From assembly GCF_005116445.1 (NCBI RefSeq), contig NZ_SWBQ01000006.1, positions 62,001 to 126,000 of the forward strand: a stretch of 64,000 bases of DNA, written 5' to 3'. The notes under the pieces are model-generated. The model saw nothing but the letters and a program-made list of their open reading frames with translations, did not search any database and was not told the DNA's origin. Numbering within the stretch: position 1 is the first letter of the stretch; each line of letters opens with the position of its first letter. The stretch is from Pedobacter frigoris. Its GTDB lineage: Bacteria; Bacteroidota; Bacteroidia; Sphingobacteriales; Sphingobacteriaceae. The position numbers and the translations under genes were made by a program. Shown here piece after piece: positions 36,301 through 43,133 of the stretch.

Positions 36301-36794
36301 TTATTGGTTGTCCCTCCGCCTGTTTCTCCTTTTATTCTTATGGTCACACCGGGTATTCCTTTTCCCTGAGCATCAACTACGCGACCGCGTATGTCTGCTA
36401 CACGTTCTACCATCCTTACTTTCAGCGGAACATCCGGTTTTTCCTTTAATACGACAGTACGGTCTTCGATGGTATAAGACAGGGGCTGTCCTGTAAATAT
36501 CTTGTTCAGAACTTCGTCAAGCAGCGCCTGGTTAACGTCGATGTCTACCGTTTTGGCATTTTGTAACAACTCATCAGTGTAGATAAAGTCATAATTACTT
36601 TGTTTTCGTATTTCTTTAAAAATACTTTTCAGGGTCGCCTTCTTTTTAGAAAGGGTAATCTTTTGTGCGAAACCCGCTGCACTGACCTGCATTATGGTTG
36701 CTATTAATATTACGGTGGTTAATCGCATAATCAGCAGTAGTTTATCGACGTACCGTTTGGGCACACCAAGTTCATTAGCATAATTTTTATACAT
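33372..36794 (-). CDS. SusC/RagA family TonB-linked outer membrane protein with STN domain
   Basis: 1140 residues. After a long signal region (hydrophobic stretch about residues 23-43) comes an STN domain (KITLSKKKATLKSIFKEIRKQSNYDFIYTDELLQNA), which contacts the FecR anti-sigma protein in this class. A carboxypeptidase-like domain (ADIRGRVVDAQGKGIPGVTIRIKG) leads to the SusC signature VLVVGYGTQKKITVTGSIS, the plug and the barrel, ending TRMMTFGMRAQF with terminal Phe. It imports oligosaccharides with TonB energy. The STN domain and the upstream ECF/FecR pair indicate trans-envelope induction by the substrate. The 173-bp leader region before the gene carries a conserved hairpin. Confidence 0.97.
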   Translation of the reverse strand: MYKNYANELGVPKRYVDKLLLIMRLTTVILIATIMQVSAAGFAQKITLSKKKATLKSIFKEIRKQSNYDFIYTDELLQNAKTVDIDVNQALLDEVLNKIFTGQPLSYTIEDRTVVLKEKPDVPLKVRMVERVADIRGRVVDAQGKGIPGVTIRIKGETGGGTTNNNGDFSIAVTSSNAVLVFSYTGFITREIPVNGQTVLNVTLQEAVDELSEVLVVGYGTQKKITVTGSISSVNMADMRTPVASLSNALAGKVAGIISMQSSGEPGYDNSQFTIRGLGTFTGNSSPLIIVDGVQRDDVNSAFGGSFNNIDPEDVSSISLLKDASSTAMYGAKGANGVLIITTKRGVAGKPKISLKAETGSTGFTEKPDMLTGIQYMQLLNEARTNMGLLPNFSEELIQKTASGLDPYMYPNVNWIDEIYKDQSTITNANLNINGGTETVRYYISSSFYNQTGPYKVEKLNGYNPNLNFKRYDFRSNIDVNVTSSTLLQLNIGAMLVNARYPGIGAGSLWYQAYATTPVAFPTKYPGGKWAGPISSGGTNPLNAVQNNGYSDEFRPAVQSVFTVTQRLDALTPGLSSYARFSFDSYGDFNNRRTGLNDNWQAIGRDGNGELLFTQTRIGQQFLGYQQGSDGERIMYLEGNVNYDRTFSNHRIGAMFLYNMRNRLKSTAGDVITAIPFRNQSLAGRLTYGYMDKYLLELNGGYTGSENFQKGSKFGLFPSISAGWVISNESFFKPFANTFSLLKLRGSYGVVGNDNVGRGDRFPYLTQIGNGSNTGFGLNGTWYQGLTENLIGIENLTWEKSYKGGIGLEIGLFNKLNLIFDVFDERRKNILIMRESISSIVGLGSTSVFANLGEMSNRGMDASIEYNDQIGKVGLRVFGNVTYSKNKIIFADEPVRKYAYQNQAGFGSNEFFGYIADGYYTDQNDIDTHPEQKFGVVRPGDIRYLDQNGDNVIDAYDARRLGKSPFPSWLYGAGFSLAFKKFDLSLFFQGVADIGIMANGSLIYGNGAGVDGVGVVPFSGLGQYQNNTMAQVLDRWTIENPRPDAYYPRLSVAGLADNNYLNSTHWLKDGSYVRLKQASMGYTLSSEKLKKARIPVLYFYASGQNLLTFSKFKIWDPELGSNGAKYPITRMMTFGMRAQF

Positions 36795-36802
36795 TTGTTA
36801 GT

Positions 36803-36942
36803 CTGGTTATTTGCAGGTAATCCTGATCCTTAGGGATCTGTGGTCGCCCGCGAGTTAAAGTTGATTGAATCGCAAGTTTTGTTGACTGAGTAATCATGGC
36901 ATTAGCCAGTTGTGTTGCAAGCACTTCTGGCTTTTTGTTTTT
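36803..36942 (+). ncRNA. Candidate antisense RNA over the susC leader (locus 1)
   Basis: On the plus strand TACATTTG (36790-36797) is an exact -7 element overlapping the susC start codon. About 105 bp on, AGCCAG (36904-36909) pairs with CTGGCT (36927-36932), with inner GTG/CAC pairs, followed by TTTTTGTTTTT: an intrinsic terminator read antisense to susC. The predicted RNA is about 135-140 nt. A good -33 box is not seen. A 10-bp inverted repeat, GTAATCCTGA (36817-36826) and TCAGGATTAC (36942-36951), brackets the region. The hairpin could instead act in the sense leader. Confidence 0.4.
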
Positions 36943-36967
36943 CAGGATTACTTCACGTAATAAGTAA

Positions 36968-38173
36968 CTATCTCGTAACTATAATCCTCCTTTCTTCTAT
37001 TCTAAAGTGAACTTTATTGGTTAATTCCAGTTTGCTCAGAACTTTTGAGACATTGCTGAAACGGCTAACAGTACCTCCGAACCGGTCGTCGGGGACTTCT
37101 CCTTCATATACAATATCTACATCGTACCACCTTGAAATTCTTCGCATTACTGATTTTATATCTTCACTATCAAAAATAAAGTATCCGTTTTTCCAGGCCA
37201 GAACCTCTTCAATATTTGCTTCGGTAACGGTTAGCCCCTCAGTTCCAATTGTAGCCTGATTTCCGGGTTTAAGGAATTTGGAGAACCCCGGGCCGTTAAC
37301 AGCTACAGAACCTTCTATAAGGGTGGTTTTGCTGAGGGGCTCGTCTGTATAGCTGTTGATGTTAAAATGTGTTCCCAGAACTTCGATTTCAGCCTTGTCT
37401 GTCACGACGATAAAAGGCATCCTGGTTTCCTTGCTTTTTGCCGTATTTCCCTTGACCGTTACTTTAGAAACCATAAAATAGGCTTCTCCTTTCAGCTTTA
37501 CCCGCCTTTCTTTAGCATGAGCAAAAGAAGTCGGAAAGGTCAACTCGGAGGCAGCATTCAGCAATACGCTTGTGCCGTCAGGTAAAATCACCTCATACTG
37601 TCCACCTTTTGGCGTTTCTACAGTGTTAGGCTTTTGACCGGTCGCTTTGCCAGATTTCACCGTATATACAATTTTTCCATCAGCCTGCTTGGTAATGATG
37701 ACGTCTGACTGGTTTGCCAGTTCTCCGTTTTTAGCATCGTTAAGGATCACTTTCTTTCCATCAGCCAGCGTAAGTATTGCCCTGTTTCCTCCTGGGGCGA
37801 TGTCATTTGCTAAAGTGGTGGAGACAGGCTGTCTGGATAAGTAATAAAATGCTCCTGCACTTAAAGTGATTAATATAATTGCGGCAGCAGCGATTCTTTT
37901 CCAGTAAGAACCTCTTCGGGGCAATACAAGGGTGTTACTGTTCGTTTCTGTAATAGAATCTTGTATTTTTTTATACCATGCCACAGTTTCATGAGCAGAC
38001 ATTTCTGATTGCCGGGAGCTATTTACCAGAGCAGAGGCTTCTTCAGTGAGTACAAACTCCCATTCATCCTGATGACTTCCGTTTTCAATGATTCCGAGTA
38101 CTTTTTCAAGTTCATCTTTACTGCATTGATTATTTAGATATTTTATAATCAGTGATATGATTTCGTTGTCCAA
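36968..38173 (-). CDS. FecR family anti-sigma factor
   Basis: 401 residues. The cytoplasmic N-terminal part (about 1-88) binds the sigma factor. A single membrane helix (RIAAAAIILITLSAGAFYYL, about 90-109) follows. The periplasmic FecR domain has RAILTLADGKKVILNDAKNGELA and GGQYEVILPDGTSVLLNAASELTFPTSF, and the C-terminal DUF4974 region carries NGYFIFDSEDIKSVMRRISRWYDVDI. It relays the SusC occupancy signal to the ECF sigma factor. It lies 61 bp downstream of the sigma gene and 173 bp upstream of susC. Confidence 0.95.
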   Translation of the reverse strand: MDNEIISLIIKYLNNQCSKDELEKVLGIIENGSHQDEWEFVLTEEASALVNSSRQSEMSAHETVAWYKKIQDSITETNSNTLVLPRRGSYWKRIAAAAIILITLSAGAFYYLSRQPVSTTLANDIAPGGNRAILTLADGKKVILNDAKNGELANQSDVIITKQADGKIVYTVKSGKATGQKPNTVETPKGGQYEVILPDGTSVLLNAASELTFPTSFAHAKERRVKLKGEAYFMVSKVTVKGNTAKSKETRMPFIVVTDKAEIEVLGTHFNINSYTDEPLSKTTLIEGSVAVNGPGFSKFLKPGNQATIGTEGLTVTEANIEEVLAWKNGYFIFDSEDIKSVMRRISRWYDVDIVYEGEVPDDRFGGTVSRFSNVSKVLSKLELTNKVHFRIEERRIIVTR

Positions 38174-38234
38174 TTTTTCCTCCTTTTGTAACTAATACAA
38201 ATGGCAGCGACAATACATCTATCCTGAAATAAAA

Positions 38235-38822
38235 TTATTTTACTACCGTGGCTAATAGTATCAAAACAGCCGTTCGAATGGTGATAAAGCTCCGGATACT
38301 TTTAAATGCTTTAACCATCTGGTTATTGACGGTGCTTTCCGAAATACCAAGTTCTGCTGCAGCCTGCTTGTAGGTTAGTCCCTGTATGCGGCAACGGATA
38401 AAAACCTCTTTCCTCTGTTCAGGAAGCTGGCTGATGGCTTCGATAAATATGGAACTACTTTCGGTGTAGTCGATCAAAAGTTCGGTAGAATTTTCTTCGG
38501 TAACCACACTTTTCTTAATCTCTTCCAGTATGTTGACCTCATGCCTGGCCCTTTTTAAAAGATTAAGCAGATGCCTCCTGGCAATTGTGTATAAATAAGG
38601 TTTAAAAGGTTGTTCACAGTCTATTTTATCTCTGTTTTCCCAAACCTTAATAAAGGTGTCATGTACAACATCTTCAGTAAGGGTAGCAGATTTAGCCGTT
38701 CTTTGTACAAAATATTTCAACTGTTTAACATGCAAATAATACAGATCGCTTAGCGCATTTGCATCACCCTCAATCAGGAGACCCAGCAACTGTTTTTCAC
38801 TGTAATTATTGTAAATGTTCAT
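38235..38822 (-). CDS. ECF-type RNA polymerase sigma factor
   Basis: 195 residues from ATG 38822. The in-frame ATG at 38939 adds a Lys-rich segment not seen in the family. Region 2 includes DANALSDLYYLHVKQLKYFVQRTAKSATLTEDVVHDTFIKVWENRDKI. Region 4 has QLPEQRKEVFIRCRIQGLTYKQAAAELGISESTVNNQMVKAF. A hydrophobic tail (AVLILLATVVK) ends the protein, as in many Bacteroidota PUL sigma factors. It should direct RNA polymerase to the promoter of the susCD operon when FecR releases it. Confidence 0.95.
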   Translation of the reverse strand: MNIYNNYSEKQLLGLLIEGDANALSDLYYLHVKQLKYFVQRTAKSATLTEDVVHDTFIKVWENRDKIDCEQPFKPYLYTIARRHLLNLLKRARHEVNILEEIKKSVVTEENSTELLIDYTESSSIFIEAISQLPEQRKEVFIRCRIQGLTYKQAAAELGISESTVNNQMVKAFKSIRSFITIRTAVLILLATVVK

Positions 38823-38984
38823 CTTGTTTGGCTGACCGTAAACTTTTAGATCTATTTGGCTGCACCAATATACAATTATATACTTTCTAATTCTCCCTGA
38901 TTTCTTAGCTTTGGTGCAGGTATAATAAGAAGGTTCCAAAGATTGAACTTAAAACCACCCTTAACAAAATTAATTAGTTACTAA

Positions 38985-39389
38985 ATGAACCATTGGCTAG
39001 TCAAATCAGAACCTTTTAAATACAGCTGGGAAAAATTCAATAAAGATGGCAGAACATTCTGGGATGGTGTGCGCAATTACCAGGCGCGAAATAACCTAAA
39101 GGAAATGAAGGAGGGTGACCTCGTTCTTTTTTACCATAGTAATGAAGGGAAGAATGTTGTGGGAATTGCCAAAGTTGTGAAAGAGTTTTATCAGGACCCA
39201 ACTACGGATGATGCCAACTGGGTCGTGGTTGATCTGGCTCCGGTAGAATCGCTGAAGAATCCGGTAAGTCTGGAGCAGATCAAGGCTGAAGAAAGCTTAA
39301 AAGACATTTCTCTGGTCAGACAAGGCCGTTTGTCTGTTATGCCTCTTAGAGCAGAGGAGTTCGATAAAATCCTGGAAATGGGAAGCTAA
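38985..39389 (+). CDS. EVE domain-containing protein
   Basis: 134 residues that consist entirely of an EVE (PUA-like) domain: HWLVKSEPFKYSWEKF, FWDGVRNYQARNNLKEMKEGDLVLFYHSN, VVGIAKVVKEFYQDP and SLVRQGRLSVMPLRAEEFDKIL. The EVE fold binds modified nucleobases, and bacterial members are often close to human THYN1. The ligand here is unknown. The stop codon overlaps the ATG of the next gene as TAATG, suggesting translational coupling with a small exported protein, an odd partner. Confidence 0.92.
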   Translation: MNHWLVKSEPFKYSWEKFNKDGRTFWDGVRNYQARNNLKEMKEGDLVLFYHSNEGKNVVGIAKVVKEFYQDPTTDDANWVVVDLAPVESLKNPVSLEQIKAEESLKDISLVRQGRLSVMPLRAEEFDKILEMGS

Positions 39390-39884
39390 TGAAAAAGATA
39401 ATATTAGCGCTCTTCGTTGTTTTTTGCACTAAAAGCTCAGGACAGGGACTACGAAGTAAAAGTAGTGTCTGCTCATATGCAAACTGTCAAAGGCATTCTT
39501 CAGAAAGTAAGTAAAGACGGATTGGCAATCCAGGATTACAAAGGGAATTATCTGATCTTTAAAGCAAATGACATTGTTAGGGTAAAAGTGAAAAAGAGGG
39601 GCCTGACGACGTTAAAAGGCGCTGGTACAGGAGCGCTGACCGGGGTAGTAATAGGGGCTGCACTTTTATCTCTTGAACCCGAAGACGAGGCCTCGACTGA
39701 AACTTTTAAAATTGCCGCAGTCATAACAGCATGCACCACAGCAAGTGGTGCTTTAATTGGTTTTGTATCTGAAATTGTCAATACAAAACACAATTTCTAC
39801 ATCAATCAGAATACCGAAAAATTTGAAAAGAAATATCTGCTTCTTGAAAAGTACATCAGGACAATAAAAGTGGAGCACTTTTAA
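39389..39884 (+). CDS. Small exported protein with apparent frameshift in a T6 tract
   Basis: The ATG at 39389 overlaps the EVE stop codon and begins a perfect signal peptide (MKKIILALFVVF). The frame then leaves the mature domain at a run of six T (39420-39425) and stops about 40 codons in. The mature part continues in the +1 frame: ALKAQDRDYEVKVVSAHMQTVKG and so on to 39884. With five T the two halves join as LALFVVFALKAQDRDYE. The mature domain has a glycine-rich hydrophobic pair of segments (GAGTGALTGVVIGAALLS, AAVITACTTASGALIGFV). It resembles Bacteroidota proteins of unknown function. A TTG at 39417 could start only a signal-less form. Confidence 0.6.
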
Positions 39885-40402
39885 TCCTTAAAGAATAAAG
39901 CCTTGAGCTCAAGGGCATCATTGGGTTCCATTTTTCCACCTAATATCAGGCGCAATTGCCTCCTGCGTAATGCACCTTCATACAATTCTATTTCGTCAGC
40001 AGTCTCTGCTTTTAATTCAGGAACAGGAATGGTTCTTCCACTTTGGTCAACCGCTACAAAAGTATAATAAGCCTCATTTGATTTAACCCTGCTTCCTGAA
40101 GGAATATTTTCAGCCCAGACATCCAGCCTTACTTCAACAGAAGTGTTAAAAGCACGTGTTACTTTAGCCTCAATAGTAATTACATCGCCGAGTTTTATAG
40201 GCTGTTTAAATGATACATTGTCTACGGAAGCCGTAACCACAATCCTATTGCAGTGTTTCTGAGCTGATATTGCTGCTGCAATATCCATCCAGTGCAACAA
40301 TCGGCCTCCCATCAGGTTGTTCAATGTGTTGGTATCATTTGGCAATACCAATTCATTCATAATGGTAAAGGACTCTTTAGGGCTTTTTACTTTTGTGCTC
40401 AT
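39881..40402 (-). CDS. Acyl-CoA thioesterase, hotdog fold
   Basis: 173 residues. The hotdog signature is NTLNNLMGGRLLHWMDIAAAISAQKHC, where the Asn/Asp and Gly pair precede the long helix, followed by VVTASVDNVSFKQPIKLGDVITIEAKVTRAFNTSVEVRLDVWAEN and a final strand with YYTFVAVDQSGR. It is of the YciA/BACH type and hydrolyses acyl-CoA to free acid and CoA in the cytosol; chain-length preference is unknown. It is convergent with the preceding gene, the two stop ends overlapping by four bases. Confidence 0.92.
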   Translation of the reverse strand: MSTKVKSPKESFTIMNELVLPNDTNTLNNLMGGRLLHWMDIAAAISAQKHCNRIVVTASVDNVSFKQPIKLGDVITIEAKVTRAFNTSVEVRLDVWAENIPSGSRVKSNEAYYTFVAVDQSGRTIPVPELKAETADEIELYEGALRRRQLRLILGGKMEPNDALELKALFFKD

Positions 40403-40445
40403 CTTGCTGCAAAAGTAAGTAAAATCGGACAGAAAAGCACAGATC

Positions 40446-41840
40446 TTACCAGATGAACGCGGTTAGGCCTAAGCCAAAGGTAATGTGACTGAGTTTAAGT
40501 TTGAAGTAATCGTCCGGCATGGCTTCGTAGGTAAAGTGACCATCGTTGTCAATATCCTGAAGTTTACTGATCTCAAAATTATGAGAAGAGAGAAAATAAG
40601 TAGAATAGGCCTTAATGGCTGTATTCCTGCCGATCCTCTTTTGTATTCCTCCACCAATAGAAAAACTTGGGGTCGGCTGTGGTTGATACTTGATGTAAGG
40701 CAATTCAGATACGCCAAACTCAGCTTCATGCTGCTCATCTAAAAGTAAAACTACATTTCCGGTACTCCCGGTAGAGACACCTCCGGTTATCTTTCCGGTC
40801 ACAAACCAATTATGCGGCAGGGGTAAACTGAAATAGGGCCCTCCGTGCAGGTATCTTACGCCAAAAGCCTGTGTGTAATTTCCAGTACTGATCTCCGAAA
40901 TTTCAGGATCGAGTACAATGTTGTCTGAATTTACAGGGAAGCCACTAAATGCGAACTCGCCGCCAATACCAAAATTCTTATTCATAAACCAGGCTCCTTC
41001 AAGTCCGAAGTTAAACCCCCTGGTGGTAAATAATCCTTTGGCTTCAGAAGCCGGATCTTTGCTGGTAGTCATGGCATATCCGAGGTGAATTTCTACAAAA
41101 CTAGGGTTGTTTCCTATCGGAATGGGATTGTTTCTCAGAGGAGCATTGATTTCATGACCCCTGAAAATCTGTTCGGCCAGCAGATACCCCAACTCAGTTG
41201 AGACGATGCCGACCGCAGCCCCCGCAAGTACGTCTGTCACCCAATGCCTGTTATTTAATCCACGCCCGAGCGCAGTTGCCGTAGCCATACCGTAACCGGC
41301 CACGCTGTAAAGCTCATGTCTGTACTGGCCATACTCCTTATGCAGTACTGTTGCATTCATGAAAGCGGAGGCCGTATGTCCTGATGGAAAAGAATTCTTT
41401 GACGCCGCATCCGGTCTCTGTACCTTGGATGTGTATTTTATTCCATTCACCATAGCACCCATAATACCTATTGAAAAAGCATAAGAAACAAATGTACGGG
41501 CAGGACTATGTTTGCCTTTTATACCTAATGAATTGAGGGCAATCACAGTAGCTGCGGGTGCGTATTGGAGATAGTCATCATAATGATAACGGAAAGTTGG
41601 GATATACCGGTTCCTAACTTCTCTGATGTCCTCCCGTTTTGACCATACAAGTGCTGTAGAACCAAGAAGAATAGCCGGGACGGTAGATTTTTTAACAAGT
41701 TCGCTTTTCCAGAATCCTTTCGCAGGTAATGGCTGAATAGAATCTGCAATCTGTGCGTGCAGACCGGGACTGACTAGTGCCAGAATGAGAGTTAAGAGGC
41801 GACGAAGTACTTTTCCTGAATTTCGGGGTGAGTGCATCAA
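40446..41840 (-). CDS. PAP2 phosphatase fused to a C-terminal outer membrane-type beta-barrel
   Basis: 464 residues with a signal peptide ending near GLHAQ. The PAP2 (acid phosphatase) motifs are complete: KYTSKVQRP (135-143), PSGHTASA (152-159) and RGLNNRHWVTD (193-203, the R-x5-H-x3-D motif). From about residue 235 the sequence changes to alternating aromatic/polar strands with Gly turns (FVEIHLGYAMTTSKD, FNFGLEGAWFMNKNFGIGGEF, SIGGGIQKRIG) and ends in Trp, as in outer membrane barrels. It may dephosphorylate lipids such as undecaprenyl pyrophosphate or lipid A. Its membrane placement is unclear because PAP2 helices and a barrel normally use different membranes. Confidence 0.85.
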   Translation of the reverse strand: MMHSPRNSGKVLRRLLTLILALVSPGLHAQIADSIQPLPAKGFWKSELVKKSTVPAILLGSTALVWSKREDIREVRNRYIPTFRYHYDDYLQYAPAATVIALNSLGIKGKHSPARTFVSYAFSIGIMGAMVNGIKYTSKVQRPDAASKNSFPSGHTASAFMNATVLHKEYGQYRHELYSVAGYGMATATALGRGLNNRHWVTDVLAGAAVGIVSTELGYLLAEQIFRGHEINAPLRNNPIPIGNNPSFVEIHLGYAMTTSKDPASEAKGLFTTRGFNFGLEGAWFMNKNFGIGGEFAFSGFPVNSDNIVLDPEISEISTGNYTQAFGVRYLHGGPYFSLPLPHNWFVTGKITGGVSTGSTGNVVLLLDEQHEAEFGVSELPYIKYQPQPTPSFSIGGGIQKRIGRNTAIKAYSTYFLSSHNFEISKLQDIDNDGHFTYEAMPDDYFKLKLSHITFGLGLTAFIW

Positions 41841-41858
41841 TAGCAGAATGTTAAAAGA

Positions 41859-43133
41859 TTATCTTTTTAGTGTATTTATCTGGCTGTAGCCAATCAGTTC
41901 CTCCCATCTCGACCCAGGTTTTTTGTAATAAGCAAAAACCTGGTAAGTATTGGCAGTTTCAAAGAAAGACCCTTCGAAGATGGTTTGATCAATCTTTCCG
42001 GTTTCCTTATTCAGCCATATATACTTATAGTCATACAGGCCCTGTTTTAGCTTTATATTTCCGTAGAAACGCTTTTTTGAAGAATCAAAAGTGAGTTTGC
42101 TTGATGGATTTAAAGTGTAGTTATTAAACCGACCTGTTACATAAACATCACCGCTGGGGATGAGAGGGACCGCGTTTAGTGTAAATGTGATATTGGCATA
42201 ATCGCTTTCTGTACGGTCATCACGCCCTTCCTGATTGCGGATGTAAAAACTTCCATTCTCATCTACCAGGTTGCTATATTTTGCTTTGCTGGTATTCACA
42301 TCCTGGAAAAGAATTACGTTTGTAGAGGTGTCCTGCTTCAAAATTTCCTGTACATTTTCACCTTTATAACGTAAACTGCGGATGTCGAACTTTCTAAACT
42401 CATTTCCTCCCGGAAAATCGTTAGTGTTCAGTTCATTGTAAACCAATGAATTTGGGCGGATGAAAGTAGGCTTTGTATTCGTTATCGCAGTCTGTGGGTT
42501 GCCGTTTTGCATCACCACCGCTTTTAGGTCATTGTAAGGATTCTGGATGTTGATCTTATGATTGATGCTGAAGTTGATCTTCTGATTGCTGAACCTGGAT
42601 GTGACCTGGCTACTCGCCACCACTTCAATGCCGATATTAACGATGTTCTCTACTACGTAAAAGCGCTGGGAGATCACTGGTTTTTGCTGATTGCCGTCCT
42701 CATAAACTTTCAACAGGTAATTGCCCGATATCTTTGGTCTGATCTGGTTATTAGGTATCGAAAGTCCGTAGTGTGTATATTTCTGGATGGTTCCGAACGA
42801 ATACTTATAATCCGTGATCCTGTCTTCGGGCAGGCTTTCCAAATAATCCAGCTGAGATAAACGCGAAGACTTCCAGTCGGAGGTACAATGCTCTATGGTA
42901 TACCAGTAGACTTTACTTCCGCCATTGAGGTCATCAAAGGAAAATATAAGCTGTTCAGCTGATTTTAATGTAATGACGGGAATGGACTGTTCTTTTTGGG
43001 AGTTGTAGCACTGCACTGTTTTTATCTGGGACTGATACACCAGATTGTCATACACAAATTGCCGCTGTGTTTGGGCAGCAGCAATTTGTATGCTTATAAA
43101 CAGTAAAAAGAATAAGCCTTTTATTTTTGTCAT
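41859..43133 (-). CDS. DUF5103 (type IX secretion system plug-type) protein, secreted
   Basis: 424 residues with a signal peptide ending near QIAAAQ. The N-terminal domain (YDNLVYQSQIKTVQCYNSQKE, LIFSFDDLNGGSKVYWYTIEHCTSDWKSS, YSFGTIQKYTHYGLSIPN) matches the family named after the plug of the type IX translocon. The C-terminal region is beta-rich, GDVYVTGRFNNYTLNPSSKLTFD resembling a carbohydrate-binding-like fold, and ends in IGYSQINTLKR. The family is widespread in Bacteroidota. No type IX core genes are in the window. Its ATG overlaps the ABC-F stop codon (ATGA), so the two are translationally linked. Confidence 0.85.
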   Translation of the reverse strand: MTKIKGLFFLLFISIQIAAAQTQRQFVYDNLVYQSQIKTVQCYNSQKEQSIPVITLKSAEQLIFSFDDLNGGSKVYWYTIEHCTSDWKSSRLSQLDYLESLPEDRITDYKYSFGTIQKYTHYGLSIPNNQIRPKISGNYLLKVYEDGNQQKPVISQRFYVVENIVNIGIEVVASSQVTSRFSNQKINFSINHKINIQNPYNDLKAVVMQNGNPQTAITNTKPTFIRPNSLVYNELNTNDFPGGNEFRKFDIRSLRYKGENVQEILKQDTSTNVILFQDVNTSKAKYSNLVDENGSFYIRNQEGRDDRTESDYANITFTLNAVPLIPSGDVYVTGRFNNYTLNPSSKLTFDSSKKRFYGNIKLKQGLYDYKYIWLNKETGKIDQTIFEGSFFETANTYQVFAYYKKPGSRWEELIGYSQINTLKR

